Of a stretch of 64,000 nt of DNA, positions 43,616 to 52,352 are shown piece after piece. Position 1 is the stretch's first letter, and every line of letters starts with the position of its first letter. The DNA lies in contig CANKYF010000004.1 of assembly GCA_947487895.1 (NCBI GenBank), forward strand, positions 186,001 to 250,000, given 5' to 3'. The position numbers were made by a program, and so were the translations under genes. The stretch is from an uncultured Flavobacteriaceae bacterium. Lineage in GTDB: Bacteria; Bacteroidota; Bacteroidia; Flavobacteriales; Flavobacteriaceae. The notes beneath the pieces were generated by a model. It saw only the letters and a list, made by a program, of their open reading frames with translations. It did no database searches and had not been told where the DNA came from.

Positions 43616-45793
43616 CTATCTTATTAAACTAAAATGCCCTCTAAAGACTTTTATATTTCCTGAAATATCAATAAGATTAGCGACAAACCAATAATCTGAA
43701 TTTTCAAGAATTTGTCCATTAAAAGTACCATCCCATCCATCAACTCCTGGTATTAAATGCTTAATTAGCTTTCCATATCTATCATAAATAAACACGTTAG
43801 AACGTGCACTATATTCAGTTCCTAAACCATTAATATTCCAAGTAGGATTTGAAGCATCTCCATTAGGTGTAAAAAATTTAGGAAACCCTAAAACAAATAC
43901 TGGAAACGCTATTATTCCGCAACCAAATTTGTCTCTTATATATAGCATATGATCCCCAGAATATACGTTTTCAAAAAGAGGTTCATTCTTAAACGGACCG
44001 AATTCATTATCTAAAGAAAACTCATAATCTTCAATGTTTATACTTGAAGTATCAACACTAATCATATTGTTATTAGACAAATCTTTAACAATAATATCTT
44101 CGTCTGTAATATTTGGATTTCCAACTACTTTAAAAGAGACCGGATTAGATTCACAACCAAGAGAATTAGTTGCTACAACTGAGTAAACACCATCTTCATT
44201 AACAGTTGCTATTGAAACACTACTAATTACATCTCCACTTTCGTCAAACCATTCATATGTATAATTCCCATTAGGGTTATAAGTTTCTAATATTACTTGC
44301 CCTCCTCCGTTTATACAATAAATAGCATCATTATCTACTTCAAACTCTGGTGTAGGATTAACAATTACTGCTACTGGTGTTCTATTAGCTGTTGTACAGC
44401 CATTATGAGTTGCATCAACATAATATGTTGTGGTTATACTTAGAACTGGTGTTGTAAATGAATTCCCTGTTTCTAATAATGTACCACCTACTAGTGCATC
44501 ATACCAATTTACAACTCCAGCAGAAGCATTTGCTAATAATGTTCCTTCTCCTTCTCCACATATAGCATCTCCATTAGTTGAAGTAATGGTTGGTATTGTA
44601 TTAACAGTAGCTGTAACTTCCGTTCTCTCACCATCTAAACAGCCATTAACAGAGGCTAATACATAATAATTTGTAGTAGAAGTTAAGACAGGGGTTGTAT
44701 ATAAAGATCCTATATCTAATTGATTTCCTCCTGTTTGAGCATCAAACCAAACGATAGTTCCCTCAGTTGCAGTAGCCTCTAAAGTAATACTACCTGGACC
44801 ACAAATCTCATTATCAACCACATTTGAAATAGAAGGAACTCTAATTCTAGTACTTGCGGATATATTAACAGGAGGATCTCCGGGCATACCACCATACTCA
44901 ACGACATAGCCTTGAGGATGAAAATTACTTGAAGGGTTTGTATCTCCTGCATTAGGTAAATCATTCCAAGATCCTCTAGTGCCTACATTTGGGCTTGTAA
45001 CATGTGCATAATTTTCATCCCCATCAGATCCACTACAACAATCATTAGGTTCATTTGTATTCCAATTAGCATAATTAGGTGTTGAACCATTTATACCTCC
45101 ATTCCAAAAAACAGTTCCCGCTTCAGGTCCTGTTACCCATTGCCAAACACCTTCAGTTGTTGCATCACTACCACCTATCCAACCAACACCAGAAGCTTGT
45201 TCTCCCGTTAATTGAGCTTCTTCGGGTGACATTATGGTTGCCAAATATCCTTGTAAACCAAAATATCTTCTTGCTGCTGCTGCATCTCTGGCTGTAGTCC
45301 ATGTAATTCCAGGGCTCGATATATATTCATAATAATGATCTGTTGAAGGTAAATAATTAGCATCTCCAATTGTAAAAGAAAAATATTTCTCGCCCGATAC
45401 ACTTGCTGAATTACTTTCAAAAACTACATCATTTACTGCATCAATTAAATCTTGTAAAACCAGATTAACTGCTCCTCCTGAACTTGTAAATGACAATTTT
45501 CCTTCTGTCGGATTCCAATTATCATTAATATAGGGATGATTACCTGTTAAAGTTAATTGATCTTGTCCTTGTACATACCCCGTAGAGATTTGTATATGAA
45601 AAGCTTCAATATCAACATTGTCATCATTAGTCATATTAAAAGCCGTTACGATATTTATTTGACTTAATGGGCAATATACCTGATCTCCTGTAGCGGTTAT
45701 TACAGGAGGATCTTTATCATCAGCTTGAGACCAACAATTAAAAAAAATAAAAAAACAAAAAGGTGCAATGAAAAATTTAGTTAAATGTTTCAA
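43616..45793 (-). CDS. T9SS type B secreted protein with C-type lectin and Ig-like domains
   Basis: 725 residues with a signal peptide (FFIAPFCFFIFFNCWSQ). About residues 155-300 form a C-type lectin domain (GYLATIMSPEEAQLTGEQAS, NEPNDCCSGSDGDENYA, SWNDLP). Ig-like repeats follow, each with VWYD- or TTYYV-like elements (TPVLSTTTNYYVLAS style). The C-terminal CHU_C domain (FPKFFTPNGDASNPTWNING, VFIYDRYGKLIKHL, DGWDGTFNGQ) is the type B sorting signal. It is a large surface or secreted sugar-binding adhesin. Confidence 0.9.
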   Translation of the reverse strand: MKHLTKFFIAPFCFFIFFNCWSQADDKDPPVITATGDQVYCPLSQINIVTAFNMTNDDNVDIEAFHIQISTGYVQGQDQLTLTGNHPYINDNWNPTEGKLSFTSSGGAVNLVLQDLIDAVNDVVFESNSASVSGEKYFSFTIGDANYLPSTDHYYEYISSPGITWTTARDAAAARRYFGLQGYLATIMSPEEAQLTGEQASGVGWIGGSDATTEGVWQWVTGPEAGTVFWNGGINGSTPNYANWNTNEPNDCCSGSDGDENYAHVTSPNVGTRGSWNDLPNAGDTNPSSNFHPQGYVVEYGGMPGDPPVNISASTRIRVPSISNVVDNEICGPGSITLEATATEGTIVWFDAQTGGNQLDIGSLYTTPVLTSTTNYYVLASVNGCLDGERTEVTATVNTIPTITSTNGDAICGEGEGTLLANASAGVVNWYDALVGGTLLETGNSFTTPVLSITTTYYVDATHNGCTTANRTPVAVIVNPTPEFEVDNDAIYCINGGGQVILETYNPNGNYTYEWFDESGDVISSVSIATVNEDGVYSVVATNSLGCESNPVSFKVVGNPNITDEDIIVKDLSNNNMISVDTSSINIEDYEFSLDNEFGPFKNEPLFENVYSGDHMLYIRDKFGCGIIAFPVFVLGFPKFFTPNGDASNPTWNINGLGTEYSARSNVFIYDRYGKLIKHLIPGVDGWDGTFNGQILENSDYWFVANLIDISGNIKVFRGHFSLIR

Positions 45794-45863
45794 AGTTTAG
45801 TTGTATTTAGTTTATAGTGTTCTAAAAATAAAACATTTAACTAATAAAAAGATCTAAGATAGA

Positions 45864-47105
45864 TTAAAGGTTCATTTTATTCTTTGTCTCGATCCATTTA
45901 CTCATATACTTAGTACTTTGCAACTTATGGTATTGAAGTATTTGACCTGTAAAGTTCTTTAAACGATGTTCTTTTAACTCATTAATAGTTTCTTCTATTT
46001 TAGTTATGAAAGCTTTTTGAAAATCATTTTTATTAAATCTCTTATTTATTACATCAAAACCGTTTTGTTGTTTTTCAGCCCAAAGAGTTTCTTCTTTGTA
46101 TAATTGAATTGATTTTTTTGCAAACTCCTCGGGATTATCTTCTACAAATCCGTTCGGTTCTAAATTACCCAACATTCCTTCTCCTCCTATTGACGTAGTA
46201 ATACTTGGAGTTCCATTTTGCATAGCGTCTACTAATTTGCCTTTTAAACCTGCTCCAAAACGTACAGGGACTAAACATACCTTTGCTTGCTGCATCACTT
46301 CATTAACATCTTGAATAAATCCCTTTATTAAAAAACCTTCTTTTTCATTATGCAATTGATTTACTTTTTGACTAACATAAGCACCATAAATATGAATTTC
46401 AGCTTCTGGTAATTGCTTTCTAATTAAAGGCCATATAGTTTCTTTTAAATATAAAACTCCATTATAGTTAGGTTCGTGTAAAAAATTACCAATGGTTACA
46501 AAATGTGCTCGTTCGTTAAACTTAGGGAATGATTCTATATTACTACTAGAAATTTCATTTAATAAGAAAGGTAAATACACTAAAAGTAATTCATCAACCT
46601 TAAAGTCTGATTTAAGAATCTGTATTTCAACTTCAGAAATCATTAAACTTAAATCACATCTGTAAATACTAGCTATTTCACGTTTTGCTATATCATTGAA
46701 TAAATATGTTTTATTAAACGCTACTTTATCTTTAAAAGCTTGTTGCCTACCTTTTCTTAAACAATGTAAATCTTCGGTATCTAAAATTTTCAATGTATTT
46801 GGACACTGTTCCGTAACTCGCCACCCAAACTGTTCTTCTATCATAAACCTATCAAACAGTACTATATCTGGATTAAGTTCTTTTATAAAGCCATCAAAAC
46901 TTGAGTTGTTTAATTCTATAGAAACTTGAGAAACTCCTATAGTTTCTAAATTGAAAGCATTATCCGTTTTTGCACAGGTACTTACAAATGTAATTTCATA
47001 ATTTGCTAGTAAAAATGTTTCTATAAGTTGTAGCATTCTACTTCCCGCAGCAGAACTTTTGGGTTCAGGCCATACAAAACCTATAACTAATAATTTTTTA
47101 TTCAT
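45864..47105 (-). CDS. Glycosyltransferase (GT4-like, GT-B fold)
   Basis: 413 residues, no signal. N-terminal VIGFVWPEPKSSAAGSRMLQ, middle FVTIGNFLHEPNYNGVLYLK, EAEIHIYGAYVSQKVNQLHN, and PVRFGAGLKGKLVDAMQNGT near the nucleotide-sugar site with the later ExxE-like EEF. It probably adds a sugar to a surface glycan or protein. It lies 70 bases upstream of the T9SS lectin gene in the same direction, so it may glycosylate that adhesin; this is inference. Confidence 0.88.
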   Translation of the reverse strand: MNKKLLVIGFVWPEPKSSAAGSRMLQLIETFLLANYEITFVSTCAKTDNAFNLETIGVSQVSIELNNSSFDGFIKELNPDIVLFDRFMIEEQFGWRVTEQCPNTLKILDTEDLHCLRKGRQQAFKDKVAFNKTYLFNDIAKREIASIYRCDLSLMISEVEIQILKSDFKVDELLLVYLPFLLNEISSSNIESFPKFNERAHFVTIGNFLHEPNYNGVLYLKETIWPLIRKQLPEAEIHIYGAYVSQKVNQLHNEKEGFLIKGFIQDVNEVMQQAKVCLVPVRFGAGLKGKLVDAMQNGTPSITTSIGGEGMLGNLEPNGFVEDNPEEFAKKSIQLYKEETLWAEKQQNGFDVINKRFNKNDFQKAFITKIEETINELKEHRLKNFTGQILQYHKLQSTKYMSKWIETKNKMNL

Positions 47106-47200
47106 AAAGTTCTAAAACCGCAATAAACAAAATCTAAATTTCAAAACGAAAAAACATATACAAATTAGAATTTGGGGTTTAGATATTGGAATTTCTAAAA

Positions 47201-47674
47201 TTATTCAGGTTTTGGTTTAAAGTCATACGACAATCGTACTTCTTCAGCCCAATCTACTATAGCTTTTATCTGTGCTTCAGTTAATTCAGCATCCTTATGC
47301 ATCCAAGTATAAGAGTTTAGAGGCATTTTTTTATCTGTAACCATTTCTATAAGTTCTTCAAATTTATGGTCTTTTCTTTTTATAGAATTGCCTACCCAAT
47401 TAGACATATTAAAATGCTCTTTACCTTCTTCAATATGACTATTTAACCAATAATTCACAGGTGTTATCACATTATACCAAGGGTATTTGGTTAGATTAGT
47501 ATGGCAGTCAAAACAAGCATTTTTTAAAATTATCTTTACATCATCTGGCGGATTAGTTTCTTTAAAAAAAGAACCTACAGATGCAATGTCTCCATCATTT
47601 TTTTGGGGTCTAAAAAGCTGTGCAACAACAAAAATTATTAATAGAAGCACAAGCGTTTTTTTTATAATTTTCAT
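47201..47674 (-). CDS. Haem-binding domain protein (mono-haem CxxCH)
   Basis: 157 residues. An N-terminal signal-anchor (TLVLLLIIFVVAQLF) is followed by NACFDCHTNLTKYPWYNVIT, a single CxxCH c-type haem site, and EEGKEHFNMSNW. This is the Bacteroidota haem-binding domain family found with cytochrome oxidases and peroxidases. It faces the periplasm. Neighbours give no further role. Confidence 0.88.
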   Translation of the reverse strand: MKIIKKTLVLLLIIFVVAQLFRPQKNDGDIASVGSFFKETNPPDDVKIILKNACFDCHTNLTKYPWYNVITPVNYWLNSHIEEGKEHFNMSNWVGNSIKRKDHKFEELIEMVTDKKMPLNSYTWMHKDAELTEAQIKAIVDWAEEVRLSYDFKPKPE

Positions 47675-47719
47675 TGGTTTAATTTTTATACTTTTATTCT
47701 ATAAAAATACGAAAACGAT

Positions 47720-48292
47720 TTGACTATTACTGAGCTTTACAACGAATTAAATTACGTAAACCATTCCAGAGAGAAGCGTACATACTATGCCAATTTGGTT
47801 ATTAACAATCCAGATTTGGTTGCCAAACTTTTAGAAATTCTTTTTAAAGTTGATGATAAAATTTCACCCCGAGCCGCTTGGGTTTTTGAATTTATATGCA
47901 GTAAAAATATTGAGTCTGTAATTCCTCATTTAGATTATTTTACAGAACATATTCATAAAGTACATTTAGACTCTTCTGTTAGACCAGTAGCTAAGGTTTG
48001 CGAACTTATCGCTAAAGCATATAATGATAAAAACAATACTAAAATTAAAACAGCCTTGACTGAAGCTCACAAGGAAAGAATTATTGAAACTTGTTTTGAT
48101 TATATGATCAAAGACGAAAAAGTTGCGCCTAAAGCTTATAGTATGTCTACACTGTTTATTTTTGGGAAAGAATATGATTGGATTTACCCTGAGTTAGTTA
48201 CCATTTTAGAAAGAGACTTTTCAATACAAAGTGCTGCATTTAAAGCCAGAGCTAAACAAATTCTAAAAAAGATTAAAAAAGTTAGAAAATAG
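47720..48292 (+). CDS. HEAT-like helical protein preceding purB
   Basis: 190 residues, all helical. KLLEILFKVDDKISPRAAWV and KPYSM-like APKAYSMSTLFIFGKEYDWI are typical of a Bacteroidota family that sits just upstream of purB and is sometimes mislabelled adenylosuccinate lyase. It has no lyase motifs. The start is TTG at 47720. Its own function is unknown; conserved placement suggests a purine link. Confidence 0.75.
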   Translation: MTITELYNELNYVNHSREKRTYYANLVINNPDLVAKLLEILFKVDDKISPRAAWVFEFICSKNIESVIPHLDYFTEHIHKVHLDSSVRPVAKVCELIAKAYNDKNNTKIKTALTEAHKERIIETCFDYMIKDEKVAPKAYSMSTLFIFGKEYDWIYPELVTILERDFSIQSAAFKARAKQILKKIKKVRK

Positions 48293-48340
48293 AGACTTAA
48301 AACTTCGGTCATCAAGCTTCTAGCTTCCGTCTAAAAATCC

Positions 48341-48348
48341 TATCTTTG
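48341..48348 (+). promoter_or_regulatory. -7 promoter element of purB
   Basis: TATCTTTG fits TAnnTTTG, 25 bases before the purB ATG. Confidence 0.6.
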
Positions 48349-48373
48349 CAACTTCTTAAAAATCATATAAAAA

Positions 48374-49717
48374 ATGTCATTATCTGCATTAAATGCCATC
48401 TCTCCAATTGATGGACGTTATAGAAGTAAAGCCAATGAATTAGCTCCTTTCTTTTCTGAAGAAGCACTTATAAAATATCGAGTTTTAGTAGAAGTAGAAT
48501 ATTTTATAGCATTGTGTGAACTACCATTGCCTCAGCTTAAAGATGTTGATACTTCATTATTTGATAATTTAAGAGCTATTTATAAAGACTTTTCTACTGA
48601 AGATGCTTTGGCAATAAAAAAGATAGAAAGTGTTACTAATCATGATGTTAAAGCCGTTGAATATTTTATTAAAGAAAAATTTGATGCTTTAAATTTATCG
48701 CAATACAAAGAGTTTATCCACTTTGGATTAACTTCTCAAGATATTAACAATACAGCTATCCCGTTGAGTATTAAGGAAGCTATGAACGATGTTTATGTGC
48801 CTGAATACTTTAATGTTTTAAAGAAATTAAAGGAGCTTGTTGAAGAATGGAATGATATACCAATGTTGGCAAGAACACATGGTCAACCTGCTTCTCCTAC
48901 TCGTTTAGGAAAAGAGATTAATGTATTTGTAACACGTTTAGAAGAACAATTCAATTTGCTAAACGATATACCAAGTGCAGCTAAATTTGGTGGTGCTACT
49001 GGTAATTTTAATGCGCATCATGTAGCATACCCAGACATAGACTGGAAAGCTTTTGGGGATACTTTTGTGCAAGAAAAATTAGGATTACACCATTCCTTTC
49101 CAACCACTCAAATTGAGCATTATGATCATATGGCGGCTTTATTTGATTGTATAAAACGTATTAATACAATTCTTATTGATTTAGATAGAGATGTTTGGAC
49201 ATACGTTTCTATGGATTACTTTAAACAAAAAATAAAAAAAGGTGAAGTTGGTAGCTCTGCTATGCCTCATAAAGTAAACCCTATAGATTTTGAAAACAGT
49301 GAAGGGAATTTGGGTATTGCAAATGCTATTTTTGAACACCTTTCGGCTAAATTACCTATTTCAAGATTACAACGCGATTTAACAGACAGTACTGTATTAC
49401 GTAATGTTGGTGTACCATTTGGACATACCATTATTGGTTTTAAAGCTACTTTAAAAGGATTGAATAAATTACTTTTAAATGAAGCTAAATTTGCTTTAGA
49501 TTTAGAAAATAATTGGGCAGTAGTTGCTGAGGCTATTCAAACCATATTACGTAGAGAAGGCTACCCTAATCCTTATGAAGCCTTAAAAGGTTTAACTAGA
49601 ACTAATGAAACTATAAATCAGGCTTCTATTTCAAACTTTATTGATACACTAGAGGTATCTAATACAATAAAAGAAGAATTAAAACGTATTACACCTAGTA
49701 ACTATACAGGTATATAA
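48374..49717 (+). CDS. purB: Adenylosuccinate lyase
   Basis: Acts twice in purine synthesis, on SAICAR and on adenylosuccinate, releasing fumarate. 447 residues: LSALNAISPIDGRYRSKANE at the start, FGLTSQDINNTA, the catalytic His region ARTHGQPASPTRLG, and the signature GSSAMPHKVNPIDFENSEGN. It matches the E. coli-like PurB subgroup. A short membrane-protein gene begins four bases after the stop. Confidence 0.97.
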   Translation: MSLSALNAISPIDGRYRSKANELAPFFSEEALIKYRVLVEVEYFIALCELPLPQLKDVDTSLFDNLRAIYKDFSTEDALAIKKIESVTNHDVKAVEYFIKEKFDALNLSQYKEFIHFGLTSQDINNTAIPLSIKEAMNDVYVPEYFNVLKKLKELVEEWNDIPMLARTHGQPASPTRLGKEINVFVTRLEEQFNLLNDIPSAAKFGGATGNFNAHHVAYPDIDWKAFGDTFVQEKLGLHHSFPTTQIEHYDHMAALFDCIKRINTILIDLDRDVWTYVSMDYFKQKIKKGEVGSSAMPHKVNPIDFENSEGNLGIANAIFEHLSAKLPISRLQRDLTDSTVLRNVGVPFGHTIIGFKATLKGLNKLLLNEAKFALDLENNWAVVAEAIQTILRREGYPNPYEALKGLTRTNETINQASISNFIDTLEVSNTIKEELKRITPSNYTGI

Positions 49718-49721
49718 TTTT

Positions 49722-49919
49722 ATGTTAACCGATAAACAATCTTTATTACTTTGCGCATTTTTAGTCGTTGGTTTTTTTATTGGTGGTATATTAGATATAC
49801 TAAACAATTTTGTTGTACTTACTATACTCACCATTTCCTTTTTAGCTATAATGGTTAACCTTATATCTGCTAAATCTTTTGTAAAGAATAACGAAGAAGA
49901 TTCTAAAAATTCAAAATAA
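49722..49919 (+). CDS. Small two-helix membrane protein
   Basis: 65 residues, starting ATG 4 bases after purB, with two membrane helices (LLCAFLVVGFFIGGILDILN and VLTILTISFLAIMVNLISA) and an acidic-polar tail. Spacing suggests translational coupling with purB. Function unknown. A strong terminator follows directly. Confidence 0.6.
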   Translation: MLTDKQSLLLCAFLVVGFFIGGILDILNNFVVLTILTISFLAIMVNLISAKSFVKNNEEDSKNSK

Positions 49920-49920
49920 G

Positions 49921-49946
49921 AAAAGGTTCGCAAATGCGAACCTTTT
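49921..49946 (+). terminator. Terminator of the purB operon
   Basis: AAAAGGTTCGCA and TGCGAACCTTTT form a perfect 12-bp stem with an AA loop. A short repeat-like ATTCCCG/CGGGAAT hairpin follows at about 49951-49968. Confidence 0.88.
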
Positions 49947-50042
49947 AGATTCCCGTTTCCACGGGAATGACAATTTTAATTGAAACTTTTAAGTTCACTT
50001 AAAAGAGTCTTGTTTTAATTAACATTTAAATTATTATGAGTT

Positions 50043-50585
50043 TTATTTAAAAAAATTCATAATATCTTGTACTTGACCCTCGTCAATATTGGCTTTTTGT
50101 AAACTGTGTACTAAAACCCCCATTTTTTCTGGGTTCATATCATCTCCCAACACACGAACAATTCCAAAACCCGTGTCTTTTCTATATCCAAAGAGAATAA
50201 CTTCATCTGCAGAATCATCAGTACCAATATATTTCACAAATAATCTGTTTCCTTTGTCACTAACTTCCATTAAGTCATTGTACTTATCGGCACTTAAAAT
50301 TGTTTTTACTTTTTCTAATTCAACTTTATAAGATTCAGCATTTGTATCCTCTGTTTGGTATCCTAAAAAGTTAAGGCGCTTTACAGAATTAAAAGCTTCA
50401 TTCTCTTCTTCAGAAAAATTACTTTTATCAAGCTTCACCATTGAAATTGGAATGTCTTGAGTGATAAAGTGTTTTGATTCCTGATTATCTACATAATAAC
50501 GCTGAAGGCTTACACCATCACCACAGCTTACTAATAATACTGTGGTTAATATGGTGCATAATATATATTGAATTGTTCGTTTCAT
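50043..50585 (-). CDS. DUF4252 lipoprotein
   Basis: 180 residues, lipoprotein signal ending LLVSCGDGVS. The mature part holds KVKTILSADKYNDLMEVSDK and VILFGYRKDTGFGIVRVLGD, and a C-terminal DEGQVQDIMNFFK: the DUF4252 pattern. It is the last gene of the ECF-sigma operon and is a distant paralogue of the gene before it. Function unknown. Confidence 0.82.
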   Translation of the reverse strand: MKRTIQYILCTILTTVLLVSCGDGVSLQRYYVDNQESKHFITQDIPISMVKLDKSNFSEEENEAFNSVKRLNFLGYQTEDTNAESYKVELEKVKTILSADKYNDLMEVSDKGNRLFVKYIGTDDSADEVILFGYRKDTGFGIVRVLGDDMNPEKMGVLVHSLQKANIDEGQVQDIMNFFK

Positions 50586-50609
50586 GATTGATGATTAGTT
50601 GTTTATTTT

Positions 50610-51167
50610 TTAGTTTTTCCCTAAGTGCTGTCCTGCAGGAATATTCATTTTCTGTGTTAATTTTGAAATTTCGTTCAAATCAATATCTCCAGTGAATGAA
50701 ACAATTACAGTTTCTATTTTTCTCTGTTCACCGTTAATTTCAATTTTCTCTTTGATATGTTTATCTATGCCATTTACAAAGATTAGAAGTTCTTTTACAT
50801 GATCTGCATCTTTACCTTCTTTCACATAAAATTTCACTTCAGTACCATCATCTTTAACCTCCATTAATTCTTCTAAAGAACCAGATCGAGATTTAACCCA
50901 TTTTGCAATATCTGCAGTTATGGCTTTATTATCTGTTACAATGGTTTTAAAACTGGTGATACTTTTTACCATATCTATAAACGCTTTTGCTTCTGGATCA
51001 CTTGTGTCTACACCTACTTTAGCAATCATTTGAAACATTTTAGGCTTAATGTTTACATAGGTTACATCTGGGCTATCACTGTATTTCTCAAAAATACTTT
51101 TTTGAGCCATTCCTGTTAACGGCACTAACATAATTGCCATTATAAATACTATTAATTTCTTATTCAT
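50610..51167 (-). CDS. DUF4252 secreted protein
   Basis: 185 residues with a cleavable signal (MNKKLIVFIMAIMLVPLTGM), so periplasmic rather than lipidated. SPDVTYVNIKPKMFQMIAKV and SGSLEELMEVKDDGTEVKFY are DUF4252 features, and DLNEISKLTQKMNIPAGQHL ends it. The ATG at 51167 is used because 10 upstream residues are not signal-like. Third gene of the sigma operon. Confidence 0.82.
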   Translation of the reverse strand: MNKKLIVFIMAIMLVPLTGMAQKSIFEKYSDSPDVTYVNIKPKMFQMIAKVGVDTSDPEAKAFIDMVKSITSFKTIVTDNKAITADIAKWVKSRSGSLEELMEVKDDGTEVKFYVKEGKDADHVKELLIFVNGIDKHIKEKIEINGEQRKIETVIVSFTGDIDLNEISKLTQKMNIPAGQHLGKN

Positions 51168-51216
51168 TTTTGCTTTATTTAAATTTATTGATATCATTTT
51201 ACTTGTTCTTTAATTA

Positions 51217-51705
51217 TTAATTCTTAAAAATAATACTAGTTGTATTTTCTATTTCGTTTAAGTATCCCAAAGTAGCTGTTCCTTCATCTACTTTTCCTAA
51301 ATAACCCACTGCTTGTGTGCCTTTATTAAAATGACTAGAAATCATTGCTAATTGTTTTGATACTTCATTTAACGCGTCTTCGGGTTTATCATAAGTACCA
51401 TAAGCATACTCATTATATGAGTCCACTATTGGCTCTTTAGTTAAATAAATCCCAATCATAAGAACTGCTACGGCTGCGACAGAAATCCATTTGTAATTAA
51501 ATGTTCTTTTAGTTTTTAATGGAACGTCTTTAGTAAACTGCTCTTGTTTATTTACCAAAAAATAGTTGAACATGGGTTTGTACATTTCTAAATGTGGCGC
51601 TACAGTTTCTTGCGAAAAATAGTCTTTTAACTGTTGCTCTTCATTTAAAGTAGTTTCTCCGTTCTCGTACTTTTCTAGTAATTCTTCTATTCTAGCTAAC
51701 ACCAT
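51217..51705 (-). CDS. Anti-sigma-like single-pass membrane protein
   Basis: 162 residues. The cytosolic N-terminus (ARIEELLEKYENGETTLNEE followed by QQLKDYFSQ) resembles short anti-sigma regions in Bacteroidota ECF operons. One membrane helix (WISVAAVAVLMIGIYL) and a periplasmic tail follow. Its start overlaps the sigma gene by 14 bases. It most likely holds the sigma factor inactive at the membrane. Confidence 0.75.
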   Translation of the reverse strand: MVLARIEELLEKYENGETTLNEEQQLKDYFSQETVAPHLEMYKPMFNYFLVNKQEQFTKDVPLKTKRTFNYKWISVAAVAVLMIGIYLTKEPIVDSYNEYAYGTYDKPEDALNEVSKQLAMISSHFNKGTQAVGYLGKVDEGTATLGYLNEIENTTSIIFKN

Positions 51706-52201
51706 AATTATGTGTTTTTGTTAATTTTTCTCTAATTGTTTTTCTTGCTCTAGATAAAGCCACACGCACTGCTGTGTTATTCATATCTAGCATTTTTGCT
51801 ATTTCATCAAAATCGTATTCTTCAATATCTCTTAATTGAACTATCATACGCTGTTGTTCTGGCAACTCTTCTATAATTTTTGACACCCAATTTACACTGT
51901 CGTTTAATTCAACTTGCTTTTGCAAGGGTGTGTTCTTTTCTTCATAATTACTATGAACAATCTTTAGGTTTTGCGCCTGCTTAGATTTTAGTTTATCAAA
52001 ACAAAAATTCTTTGTCATGGTCATAGAAAAAGCTTCTACGTTCTTATACTCATGAATTTTAGTTTTGTTTCTCCATAATTTTAACAGAACCTCTTGAGTT
52101 GCATCTTCAGCCTCTTCTGTAGATACCAGTAATCGTTTTGCCAAACGAAACACCTTATCTTTAAAGGGCATTACAATATTTAAAAACTCTGTTTGAGTCA
52201 T
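51692..52201 (-). CDS. ECF-type RNA polymerase sigma factor
   Basis: 169 residues: region 2 (FRLAKRLLVSTEEAEDATQE, then VLLKLWRN and EAFSMTMTKNFCFDKLKSKQ) and region 4 (ELPEQQRMIVQLRDIEEYDF, then MLDMNNTAVRVALSRARKTI). It directs RNA polymerase to a small regulon, usually of envelope functions. The operon continues with the anti-sigma-like gene and two DUF4252 genes, which are likely members of that regulon. Confidence 0.95.
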   Translation of the reverse strand: MTQTEFLNIVMPFKDKVFRLAKRLLVSTEEAEDATQEVLLKLWRNKTKIHEYKNVEAFSMTMTKNFCFDKLKSKQAQNLKIVHSNYEEKNTPLQKQVELNDSVNWVSKIIEELPEQQRMIVQLRDIEEYDFDEIAKMLDMNNTAVRVALSRARKTIREKLTKTHNYGVS

Positions 52202-52352
52202 TTTTAAGTTGGTTTAGTTTATAGCTTTTCTTGCTATTTAAAATTACGACGACCTATATTTCTTTTTGTTACAAAAAATTTTTAATTATATACTATTGTA
52301 AGTAAATTTATGTTTTTATAGACTATTATATATAGTACTAAAAAATTGCATC

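Noticed and set aside
47720-48292. A second adenylosuccinate lyase
   Set aside because: The protein is 190 residues of HEAT-like helices and lacks the GSSAMPHK signature; only its position next to purB suggests the name.
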